Origin: Tridacna crocea | Taxonomy: Eukaryota; Mollusca; Bivalvia; Cardiida; Cardiidae | Assembly (NCBI GenBank): GCA_943736015.1 | Contig: OX031072.1 | Location: 6,847,501-6,911,500, forward strand | DNA length: 64,000 nt | Direction of reading: 5' to 3' | In this document: piece after piece, positions 54,881-63,912 of the stretch | Position numbering within the stretch: the stretch's first letter is position 1 | Layout: each line of letters starts with the position of its first letter | Notes under the pieces: model-generated | Told to the model about the DNA's origin: nothing | Seen by the model: the letters and a program-made list of their open reading frames with translations, nothing else | Databases searched by the model: none | Translations under genes and position numbers: made by a program

Positions 54881-57800
54881 GTCTGAAAGATGAATTTGGT
54901 GAAGATGGTGATGATCAATCAGATGATGATGATGATCAATCAGATGATGATGAGGAGGATGATGATGATGCAAATGAGGTATGCTTCCTTAGTAGATCCA
55001 TTTAGCCTTTTAAAATGTTTGGTTTTTGTGTGTTTTTACTACCATGAAGACAAAGATTTTATTGTGTAATATAGACATACAGTCTTATTATGAATCTTAA
55101 TACTTACCATCTCATTGGCTGAGATGTTCTGCCTCAGCCTATGTGTCAGATGGCTTGTCTTGATATTTAGAATTTGAGGGTAGGAATTTGGAATGGTTGG
55201 CAAATACCAACCTTGATTTGATCCTCTACTAGATTTCAAATCGAAGAGTTGTGTGCCGGTTTTCGGAATTATACAATAGACAGACTTTCCTGTCTTTTTG
55301 CATATAACAAAATTTTCACGAGATACAATTATGTGATAAATGAGTCTACAGAATCTGAGATTTGTTGACTTTTAAAATTCAAGTTTACTACACTTGGTCA
55401 GGAGAAATAGTATTAAGATTTTCAAAGGCTCAGTTTTTAACATTTTTCTAGACTCATTTAACTCTTTACCAGACAAAATTTTTAACTGGTCCAAATTGAA
55501 AGCAACTTTTCTTAAAAGTGCCTCAGACAATTGAGTTTGTTTCTGTAAAGGTTTGAAAACATCGTGGGAAAAGGAGAAAATGCTGGCTATCAGCATTTCC
55601 TCCTTTTTTTACTATGTATTTAAAGTTTAATTTCCTAGAGACATTTAAAAGCCTAATTTCAAAGGGACATTAAAACTTGGGATTATATGATAGTAGATCA
55701 ACAAAATTTAATCTCTTGTATCTTATATAATTTGTAGAGTTAGACTTAAATGACTAATCCTTGAAGCTTTTTTTTACAGTTATTACCTGTTGAAAAAGCA
55801 GCCAAGAAATTAAGACAGAAAGAAAAGAGGGATAAGTATGTTTTTTGTATATATATAAAACTTTGATGCTGTATTTAGATGTCTTACTTCGGCTCCCTGA
55901 CATAGTTTCATTAACACTTTACCAAACAACAAAATTTTGGACTAGTCCAAATTGAATGCGTTTGCAAACAACAAAATAAATGTGAATCAAAAAGTGAAAT
56001 TCCGTTTGGGACTGGTAGAAAACATTTTGGGAAAAGGAGAAAATGCTGGTAACCAGCATTTTCTCCTTTTTCCAACAATGAGTTCTTCCATGCAAAAAAA
56101 CCCCCCAAATTTTGTGTTTTGAGTCATATGTAAGTTTTTGTTTGCTAATGCTCTTTGTTTGGAACAGTCTAACATTGTGTTGTTTTGTTAGGGGCTAAGC
56201 CTCTACCACACAGTCTCAAGTTAGAGCAACCTTGAGGAAGAATGAAAACATTGTATGAAAAGGAGAAAATGCTTGTTTTCTATTTAAAATGTTCAAATAT
56301 AGATTGTACAATTCGGTAACATTTACTCTATCTTGCGTAGATGGACAAGTTCAAAATTTGGCATCTAGTAAGAGTTAACTTTGTCGACAACTTTGAAAAA
56401 AAAATGTGGAAAAAGGAGCATTTATTTCATTCTTTACCATATAGTTGAAGTTTCAGTGAGCCTAACAAAGATAGACATATGAAAACATTAGAGGAAAAAG
56501 AGACAGTGCAGGTTAACTATTGTCTTTTAATTTTGTCAGTATATTTACTGCTATGACAGATTTTTTTTTGCCATTTTAGCCACATTAGATTTATTGTCTG
56601 CAAATGCTATCAGTTGAAACAAGCCTAATTTTTTACCATATTGTAAAAGGTTTAGAGTAAAAACAAGCTTGCAATGTCATGGGTCATTCTAAAATTTTGT
56701 CTGTTAAGGAGTGAAACATTGCTTGCCAGTTTTATTTCATTTTTTATGATGTTTCCACTATTTTGTTGTGTGATGTTACAGAAAACTTGCAGAAGAAGAA
56801 CTACAGACCAACATAGCATCGTCAGAAAAGTATATCTTACCCAGTGGTCAGGAAATAGAAAAAGAAGATATCCTTTTATCAGACCATATCAGAGCTCCAG
56901 ATAAGAGGGAGTAATGGCATTCTAAATCCAGTATTTCTCTTCCAAACCCTATGTTGTGGGTACTCATAAGAATCGTCTCGATGAGACGATTCTAATGAGT
57001 ACCTACAACATAGGGTTTTGTGGAGAACTATTAATATTTTCACTTTTGAAATCAAATTCACCCCGTCTATCTGGAGCTCTGCATATATCTTGTAAACCAA
57101 TGTAATCTGTTAGAAATAAGTACTAGATGAATATTTTTTTTGGCATAGTTACGAGGCATCCCCTAGCAAAAGGGAATTTAATTCATTACCAAAAGGACAA
57201 TATTTCAGGCTTGTCCAAATTGAAAGCATTTACAGATAACAGGATCAAAGTTACTGAAATTTTTAAATTTGTTTTGTGAAGGGTAGAAAACAGTGTGGGA
57301 AAAGGAGAAAATGCTGGTAACCAGCATTTTCTCCTTTTCTCAAAATGTTTTCTAAAGGCTTCTTTCTGAGGGTCATCAAAAGTAGGGATTGTGTGGTAAT
57401 GGGTTAACCAAGCTGGCTGATTGTGGATCCATAGAGGATAAATCTTGAGGTAGAATGATTCTTGTACATGCAGAAAATTCATTAAAAGCAAGACAGATGA
57501 CTGCTAGAACGAATGCACATCAAAGCAGGACAAGTACTTCTGGAACTTGCTTGTCCTGTGCAGTGTCTATACTTTCTATGAATTTTTTTGCCCCTGAAAT
57601 GACAATTTTATCATACACCCATACTGAAATAGAATGCTTAAAAAGTTAACCCATTACCACACAATGATGACTTTTGACGACCGTGAGAAAGAAGCCCTTC
57701 GAAAACATTGTGGGAAAAGGAGAAAGTGCTGGTAACCAGCATTTTCTCCTTTTCCCACAAAGTTTTCTACCCTATCAAAGCGAAATAGCGTCATGTGAGC

Positions 57801-60800
57801 CACTATGAAATAGTCGTCTGCAAATGCCTTGATTTCGGATAAGTCTATAATTTTGCCTTGTGGTAAAGGGTTAAGCTTTATTCATCAACCAAACCAAAAC
57901 TTTCACATTACAGTAAGGACAGAAATTTGACACATATTTCTTTTTTCAACATTAGGCAAACATTGTGAGAAAAGAATCCATTGCTTGCAAGAATCAGTTT
58001 GTCATTTTGCATTACATTATTTTTAACAGCAGTAAAATCCATGGGGCATATTTTTTTTTAACCGTAATAATTTATTCTCAACAATTTTTCCTTAACCCAT
58101 GTTCACTAACACAATCTGCAGACGTCTCAGCTATTCAGCTCAGAATTAAGCAAGTCATTGAAGTTTTAGGCGATTTTTCAAACAAACGAGAGGAGGGCAG
58201 GTATACAGTATGTTTTGTATCCTTAGAAAGTCACTCCTGTTGTGCTGAATGATCAACTTAACCCTTTCCCAAACAATCCCTGGTTTTTAGGGGTCTAGAA
58301 TAGTAGCCTTTTGAAAACATTGTGGGAAAAGGAGAAAATGCTGGTAACCAGCATTTCCTCCTTTTCCCACAATGTTTTCTACCTTTTCATAGACAGAAAT
58401 CATCTTTTCAGCGAGAGTTAAATTGTCGTCTGCGAATGCTTTCAATTTGGTGTAGTCCAGAAATTTGTGGTTTGGGAAAGGGTCAGTATATATTACAAAT
58501 ATAGATAATGTAGTTTCAAGACTGTTTGTAATAGCCTATCTTGCAATAAAAAGTGGAGAGTATACATCCAAGATCAGACTGCACATTCTGTGCAGTCTGA
58601 TCTTTATCTACACTATCCACAAAAGCATCCATATTTGAGTTCAGAGCTTCAAAAGTTAACTGTTTGTTTTTGCTTGTCTTGTGTAAGTAAACACAATAAT
58701 GTTTTACTTGTGTAAAACACGTGACTGTGCTTAACCCTTTCCCAAATGACAAACTTTGGACTCTTCCATACTGAAAGAGTTTGCAGATAACAATTTTACA
58801 TTTTGAGAAAATGGCAGAAAGTTCTCAAAAAGGGTAGAAAACACTGTGAGAAAAGGAGAAATAGCTCGTTATGAGCAATTTCTCCTTTTCCCACATAAAA
58901 ACAAGGGCTTGTTTGGGAAAGGGTTACACTTCAAACAATTTGTCATATGAGTAAATTTAAGACATGTCAGTATTGAAAGCATTCGCAGACGACATTTAAA
59001 ACTGGATCGATTGTTTCAATTTTCAATGGAAAAGGAGAAAATGTTGGTTACAAGTATTTTTTCCTCTTTTCCACATTGTCTTGAAAAGCTTTCTTATTCT
59101 CCTTGTCCCACAGTGTTTTCTACCATTTCCAAAACAAATTTCAAATTTTTCAGTGACTTTTATTTTTTGTCTTCTGTAAATGCTCTTCATTTGGCCAAGC
59201 CTAAGATATTGTAGTTTGATAATGAGTTAGCAGCAAAGTTTAGTTTTAACCAAGGTCAGCCTTTGGAGGCTGACTTGAGCCCAAACTGTATGCAGATGCA
59301 TTAAGTCCCTATTTCACAGAGCTTTTCTTGTTTCTTCTTGATTACAGTAGTTTGCAAGGTTTGAAGTTTTTTTGACAGTTCAAGATATTCTTAAAAATGA
59401 AGGGCTTTCAAATCGCAAAATAGTTATTTGTGACCTACGTTAAGTTATTATCATTATTTGTTTAACCCTTTACTCGATAGATACTCATTTCTTGCAGGAG
59501 CCTTTGGAAAACATTGTGGCAAAAGGTGAAATTGCTTGTGACGAGCAATTTCACCTTTTGTCACAATGTTTTCTATGCTATCAAAAGGTGTCATATACAC
59601 AATAAGAAACGGCTTCATCCTTGCGGTTATTTAGGGTTAATTAGAGACACCATAGAAATGTCTTATGGGGTAAAGGGTTAAAATGTATTTTTTTTACTTG
59701 CAGACCCAGACAGGACTATGTGAAACAGCTGAGGAAAGATCTGTGTTCATATTACAGTTACAATGACTTCCTGATGGACAAGTTAATGAGGATGTTTCCT
59801 CATGAGGTATGGGAAAATTTTGATAGTGTTGATGGATAGTTTCGTTAATTGACCCAACACTGCTGTATATGTTGAAACTAAGAAAAACATTCACAAACTC
59901 TCCTGTTTGGATATTTTACCACAAGTATACAAAAAAAATTGAGTGTCTTGAATTCACAAACATTTCAGAATGAAAATGCCCTTGCGTTTATTATATCCAG
60001 TTGTGCAGTAAATAGCCTAGCATTTTAATGACCCGGTAGGAAAGGAACATCAAGATGTTTAAATATGGTTGAAAATTTTGATAGCTTTGATGGATTGTTT
60101 GTTTAAGAAATAATCTTCTTTCTATTGTGGTATATTGTTCAATAAACCACAGTTGTGAGTTATGAGGCACAATAAATAATCCATGAGGGTGATAGCTCGA
60201 GTGGGTTATTCGTTACGCCTCATAACTCACAATGTGGTTTATTAAAAGATAAACCAGGATAGAAAGAAGATTATTTCAATTCTAACATGGCCAATTCTTA
60301 ATGAAAGGAAAACAAGTTCAAACTTGGAGTAACAACGCGGATGAAGATTATGTGTTCCATCGAATAACTCACTCATTGAATGATGTCTCTCGATATAAAA
60401 TGACGTCACTCTACATTGATTGTCGCAGATTTTACCACGCTTTCCTTGCACTGTGTTTATAGAATCAAATACATGTGTCATGTTAGAATAAACTATTTAC
60501 CAAACAGTCCAGTGCCCTATTGTCCAGAGGAAAAGTGACTTTTAAAAAAAAACCTTTCAAGGAAAACAAGAAAATGCTGGTAACTGTTCTACTGTTTCAA
60601 ATACAAATCAGGTCATAAATAAGATGTGTTGTTTGTCTTCTGCAAGTGTTTTTAATTTGGACTAATCTTAACCCTTTACCTCACAGTAATATTTTAGACT
60701 TGTCTATGTTGATAGAATTTACAGACAACAGACAAAGTTTCAAATGTTTTTCAAAGGATATTATTTGGTCTTGAATAGGTAGAAAACATTGTTGGAAAAG

Positions 60801-63484
60801 GAGAAAATGCTGGTTACCAGCATTTTCTCCTTTTCCAACAATGTTTTCAAAAGGCTTCTTTCTCAGGGTCGTTAAAAGTAGGGATTGTGTGGTATAGGTT
60901 TAAACTTTGATTTCATCCTAGAGATACCAGTAATATTGGCTTTCTGATGTATATTTGTAATAAAGATTCATTTAAGTCCTTAACCAGTAACAAAATTTTA
61001 GACTTGTCCAAATTGAAAAGCGTTTGCAGAGGACAAAATGAATGTGACTAAAGAATTGAAAATGTTCGAGAAAGGGAAGAAAACATCGTGGGAAAAGAAG
61101 AAAATGCTGGCTTCCAGCATTTTCTCCTTTTCCTCCAATGTTTTCCATAGGCTTCTTTAACAGGGGGGTTAAAAGTCAGGACTGTGTGGTAAAGGGTAAA
61201 TGAAGATAATTTTGTCCATATTTTGGAATTCATTGCAAGTTTAAGCTTAATTGTGTATTTCTATTTTACATTTATCAGGTTGTAGACTTCCTGGAGGCAA
61301 ATGAAGTCCCCCGTCCAGTTACAATAAGAACCAACACGTTAAAAACACGGAGACGAGACTTAGCCCAGGCCCTTATCAACCGAGGAGTCAACTTGGATCC
61401 AATCGGTAAATGGTCGAAAGTGGGATTGGTTGTCTATGATTCACAAGTACCAGTTGGTCAGTACTTTTTTTGTCTTACTCCACAATCTTCTGATAGGAAC
61501 TCCACAGTGCCCTGATTTTTATCAATATTAGATTCTTCACCATTATGGCACAATTTTACTTTTGACGCCCCTGAGAAAGAATCTTATAGAAAACAATATG
61601 GGAAAAGGAGAAAATGCTGGTAAGCAGCATTTTCTCCTCTTCCCACAATGTTTTGTTCCATTCACAAAACAAATTTCAAATTTTCAGTCACTTTTACTTT
61701 GTCATCTGCAAATGCTTTCAATTTGGACAAGCCTAAGATATTTTTGTATGGTAATGAGTTAAAGACTAGCCAAAATTGAAAGCATTTGCAGATAGCAAAA
61801 TGCATGTGACTCAAAAAGTGAAATTTGTTTTGGGAGGAGTAGAAAACTGTGTAGGGACAAGGAGAAAATACATTTTCTCCTTGTCCCACAATGTTTTCAA
61901 AAACTTATTTTCTGAGGGTTATTAAAAGTCTGGATTGTGCAGTAAATGATTTCCAAAACAGTCCAGTGCTGTCCGGCATCTTCACCTTTTCCCCCCAGTT
62001 TTTAGCTCTACAGTAATAAAGATGGAGATCATTGTTTGGGTTACATTTATTTTGTTGTCTGCAATTCTTTCATATTGGTTGATCTGAAATTTTGTCATTG
62101 GGTAAAGAGATAAGGTAGCATTCATCTACCATTCGTTCTATGAATTCTGTTACAATCAGTTTTATTGGCTGAGACTGAATAGCCTACTCTTTTAATTCTT
62201 TTATGCAAGACAAAGTGCTAACTTCTTGACCCATTTATCTCTTTACTTTACCAAACAACAAAAATGTACTCGTCCAAATAAAAGCTTTTGCAGATGACAT
62301 TTTAATTTGTATGCCAAAAGGTAAAATTTGTATGCCAAAAGGTAAAAAAAAACAATATGAGAAAAGGAGATAATGCTAGTTACCAGCTTGGGAAACCAGC
62401 ATTTTCTCCTTTTCCTATAATGTTTTCAAAAGGTTCTTACCTCAGGGACATTAAAACACAAGATTGTGTGGTGAGGGATTGATTAGAAATACTGTGGCAT
62501 TTGGAGAAAATGATGGCAAAGTAAGAATTGAACTGTGTGAAGAAAACAGTTGTAAACAGAGATTTAAAGTGCTCTCAAGTGGTTTTTGCTCTTGTCAGCA
62601 TTTTTTCATACAATTATGTTGCATGAAGGTCATTTAACCCATTACCACACAATCCCTACTTTTGACGCCCCTGAGAAAGAGGCCTTTTGAAAACACTGTA
62701 AGAAAAGGAGAAAATGCTGGTAACCAGCATTTTCTCCTTTTCCAACAGTGTTTTCTATCCTTCCCAGAAAAAAAAAATTTTTTTTCAGTCACCTTTATTT
62801 TGTTGTCTGCAAATGCTTTCAAATTGAACCAGTATAAAATTTTGTTGTGTGGTAAAGAGTTAAAGGTCAAAATCAAGGCTCTGGGTTATTAATAGGAGTA
62901 CTTTAAGAGAGACTTCTTCATTCCATGTATAGTGCTGGTAAAACCTGAGACACACATAATGAAGTGAGCTGTTATAATGATATGAATGCAGTATTGTTGA
63001 AAACAGCTTTGGGTACCATTTAACTATTTACTAAACTACAAAATTTATTCTTGTCTGTATCAAAGCTGTTGCAGATAACAAATTAAATTTGACTGTATAA
63101 TTAGACCTGACTCTAAAAGGGTAAAAGACATTAACAGAAAAGGAGAAAATGCTGGTTACCAGAAGATGCTGGTTACCAGCATTTTCTTATGAATGGCATA
63201 TGACTCCAAAAGAGTAGAAAACATTGTCAGAAAAAGATTTTTCTCATCAATGAGACCTTACTGTAAAAGGTTTCTCTCCATGGGTCATTGAGACTCTGGA
63301 TAGTCTTATAAGGGCTTAATCAATCGAGTTACAATTTTGACAGGTGCGACACCAGAATATCTTGCTGGACACTACATGCTACAAGGGGGTGCCAGTTTTC
63401 TGCCTGTGATGGCTCTTGCCCCACAGGAGAATGAGAGAATTTTAGATATGTGTGCAGCTCCTGGTGGTAAAACTTCCTATATAG
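51279..63484 (+). CDS. NOP2: NOP2, nucleolar 28S rRNA (cytosine-5) methyltransferase, 5' part; gene runs past the window
   Basis: Exons 51279-51366, 52641-52692, 53256-53482, 54238-54566, 54757-54978, 55780-55835, 56782-56910, 58122-58200, 59704-59806, 61279-61456 and 63344-63484. The product starts [20 protein letters not shown], as NOP2 does; then come a Lys/Glu-rich helix, two Asp/Glu tracts, [31 protein letters not shown]-like [56 protein letters not shown], and SAM motif [13 protein letters not shown]. Family knowledge: NOP2 makes m5C in large-subunit rRNA and is needed for 60S assembly in the nucleolus. The catalytic TCS and PCSGTG cysteines lie beyond the window. All junctions keep phase except exon 7 to 8 (phase 2 against phase 1), so a short exon of 3n+2 bases is probably missed between 56911 and 58121. 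Confidence 0.95.
52641..52692 (+). CDS. NOP2: NOP2 exon 2
   Basis: Acceptor TTGTACAG and donor AAAG|GTAATT; 17 codons [17 protein letters not shown]. Confidence 0.85.
53256..53482 (+). CDS. NOP2: NOP2 exon 3 (first acidic tract)
   Basis: Acceptor TATTGTAG; basic helix [19 protein letters not shown] followed by GQKRKHDS and a long Asp/Glu run; donor TCAG|GTATAC. Confidence 0.92.
53542..53769 (+). mobile_element. TTAA hairpin element, subfamily A (NOP2 intron 3)
   Basis: Core TATTGGTTACCAGTA; begins 60 bp after exon 3. Confidence 0.82.
53857..54088 (-). mobile_element. TTAA hairpin element, subfamily A (NOP2 intron 3)
   Basis: Left TTAA intact; followed at once by a half element (54085-54210). 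Confidence 0.85.
54085..54210 (+). mobile_element. TTAA hairpin element, right half
   Basis: Starts inside the element and runs to GATAAAAGGTTA, 28 bp before NOP2 exon 4. Confidence 0.65.
54238..54566 (+). CDS. NOP2: NOP2 exon 4
   Basis: Acceptor CATTTTAG; Ser/Glu-rich [17 protein letters not shown] then Lys-rich [18 protein letters not shown]; donor CTG|GTAATT. 329 nt, phase 1 to 0. Confidence 0.92.
54588..54733 (+). mobile_element. TTAA hairpin element, left half (NOP2 intron 4)
   Basis: Breaks off at GCTGGTTACCAG, exactly at the hairpin turn, 23 bp before exon 5. Confidence 0.75.
54757..54978 (+). CDS. NOP2: NOP2 exon 5 (GAT-repeat acidic tract)
   Basis: Acceptor CATTCCAG; 74 codons, mostly GAT runs encoding poly-Asp around [13 protein letters not shown]; donor GAG|GTATGC. 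Confidence 0.92.
55458..55692 (+). mobile_element. TTAA hairpin element, diverged (NOP2 intron 5)
   Basis: Left TTAA; core GCTGGCTATCAGC. Confidence 0.72.
55780..55835 (+). CDS. NOP2: NOP2 exon 6
   Basis: 56 nt after TTTTACAG encoding [18 protein letters not shown], phase 2 at AA|GTATGT. Confidence 0.88.
55911..56200. mobile_element. TTAA hairpin element with two left-type arms
   Basis: Both flanks of the hairpin are the CCAAA...GACTAGTCC type, one inverted. Confidence 0.72.
56196..56379 (-). mobile_element. TTAA hairpin element, one hairpin arm lost
   Basis: Only the left arm AAAAGGAGAAAATGCT remains; a further relic follows at 56428-56655. Confidence 0.65.
56428..56655 (-). mobile_element. 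TTAA hairpin element, degenerate
   Basis: TTATTGTCTGCAAATGCTAT at the right is diagnostic. Confidence 0.55.
56782..56910 (+). CDS. NOP2: NOP2 exon 7 ([10 protein letters not shown] motif)
   Basis: Acceptor [27 protein letters not shown] then [10 protein letters not shown] and [14 protein letters not shown]. The only usable donor before the in-frame stop is GA|GTAATG, leaving phase 2. The true 3' boundary is uncertain, and a 75-bp palindrome follows 33 bp on. Confidence 0.8.
56944..57018. repeat. 75-bp near-perfect palindrome in NOP2 intron 7
   Basis: Arms of 36 bp with two mismatches around a GAT loop, starting AAACCCTATGTTGT and turning at CGTCTC/GAGACG. Confidence 0.92.
57178..57407 (+). 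mobile_element. TTAA hairpin element, subfamily A, full length (NOP2 intron 7)
   Basis: TTAA at both ends. Confidence 0.9.
57646..57874 (-). mobile_element. TTAA hairpin element, subfamily A, full length (NOP2 intron 7)
   Basis: TTAACCCATTACCACACAAT to GGTAAAGGGTTAA. Confidence 0.92.
58122..58200 (+). CDS. NOP2: NOP2 exon 8
   Basis: Acceptor ATCTGCAG, donor [32 protein letters not shown] then KREEG. The acceptor could instead be at 58144, which would fit exon 7 by phase but would lose the conserved QLR. Confidence 0.85.
58258..58485 (-). mobile_element. TTAA hairpin element, subfamily A with B-like ends (NOP2 intron 8)
   Basis: Right TTAA mutated to GTCA; begins 58 bp after exon 8. Confidence 0.88.
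58555..58624. repeat. GGACAG palindrome (NOP2 intron)
   Basis: AAGATCAGACTGCACATTC facing GTGCAGTCTGATCTTTATC. Confidence 0.8.
58731..58926 (+). mobile_element. TTAA hairpin element, subfamily B, right hairpin base deleted
   Basis: Goes from TTTTCCCACA directly to TAAAAACAAGGGC. Confidence 0.85.
58926..59228. mobile_element. TTAA hairpin element with two left-type arms
   Basis: GAAAGCATTCGCAGACGAC at the left and the inverse type (CTTCTGTAAATGCTC) at the right. Confidence 0.65.
59233..59322. repeat. Short CAGGCTGA palindrome, centre lost (NOP2 intron)
   Basis: CCAAGGTCAGCC is joined directly to GGCTGACTTGAGCCC, followed by TATGCAGATGCATTAAG. Confidence 0.7.
59462..59681 (+). mobile_element. 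TTAA hairpin element, subfamily C (NOP2 intron 8)
   Basis: TTAA at both ends; ends 22 bp before exon 9. Confidence 0.92.
59704..59806 (+). CDS. NOP2: NOP2 exon 9
   Basis: Acceptor [26 protein letters not shown] then [15 protein letters not shown]; donor GAG|GTATGG. A subfamily C hairpin element ends 22 bp upstream. Confidence 0.95.
60106..60486. mobile_element. 380-bp composite palindrome, copy 2 (reverse orientation, NOP2 intron)
   Basis: Same two parts in reverse order and orientation: AATCTTCTTTCTATTG palindrome first, then TTCTAACATGGCC to CATGTTAGAA. Confidence 0.85.
60488..60671 (-). mobile_element. TTAA hairpin element, degenerate
   Basis: Right TTAA shared with the next copy. Confidence 0.62.
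60668..60903 (+). mobile_element. TTAA hairpin element, subfamily A, full length
   Basis: Core with ATTGTTGGAAAAGG arms, paired by CCTTTTCCAACAAT. Confidence 0.9.
60978..61198 (+). mobile_element. TTAA hairpin element, subfamily A
   Basis: Core ATGCTGGCTTCCAGCAT; 80 bp before NOP2 exon 10. Confidence 0.82.
61279..61456 (+). CDS. NOP2: NOP2 exon 10
   Basis: Acceptor [48 protein letters not shown] and [16 protein letters not shown]; donor GTTG|GTCAGT. Confidence 0.96.
61534..61762 (-). mobile_element. TTAA hairpin element, subfamily A (NOP2 intron 10)
   Basis: Right TTAA shared with the next copy. Confidence 0.85.
61759..61950 (+). mobile_element. TTAA hairpin element, hairpin tip lost
   Basis: Core reads AAGGAGAAAATACATTTTCTC; the GCTGGT turn is gone. 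Another relic follows at 61949-62113. Confidence 0.78.
61949..62113 (-). mobile_element. TTAA hairpin element, degenerate
   Basis: Recognised by TTTTGTTGTCTGCAA and GGGTAAAGAGATAA. Confidence 0.58.
62236..62482 (+). mobile_element. TTAA hairpin element, diverged
   Basis: Tandem duplication of GTATGCCAAAAGGTAAAA and a bulged core. Confidence 0.7.
62634..62863 (-). mobile_element. TTAA hairpin element, subfamily A, full length
   Basis: TTAACCCATTACCACACAAT to GGTAAAGAGTTAA. Confidence 0.93.
63020..63319 (+). mobile_element. TTAA hairpin element, rearranged
   Basis: ATGCTGGTTACCAG is duplicated in tandem; right TTAA ends 24 bp before NOP2 exon 11. Confidence 0.68.
63344..63484 (+). CDS. NOP2: NOP2 exon 11 (SAM-binding motif I)
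   Basis: Acceptor [28 protein letters not shown] and [15 protein letters not shown]; donor ATAG|GTAACT. Remaining catalytic exons are outside the window. Confidence 0.96.
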
Positions 63485-63912
63485 GTAACTATCTTATACC
63501 TATTCTCTCAATATTTCTTCAACTTTTGACAAAACAACCCATTTGGTGATTACCATTACTAGGAAACAATGTGGGAAAGGGATTTATGATTTGTAAACTG
63601 TTCATTTTTCCAAAATGGACAAACCTAAACTTTTGACACATACCAGAGTCAAAATTTTTTGTGTTTTCGCAAATTTGAAATATTCGTATACGTACCACAA
63701 GTATACCAAGAAATAGCGAGTGTCTTAAATTTGCAAATAATTCCATACACAGAATGTAGGTAATGGGAAATTTGCAAATTGGCAAATTTTCCAACTCATA
63801 TGGATGTCCACATACGCAATAATATTCCATGTTTATCATCTTTCCAAATTCAGTCTGTTATAGGAGAATCAAATGTAAAACATATTTACTTAGAAACGTT
63901 AATAAGAAATGT

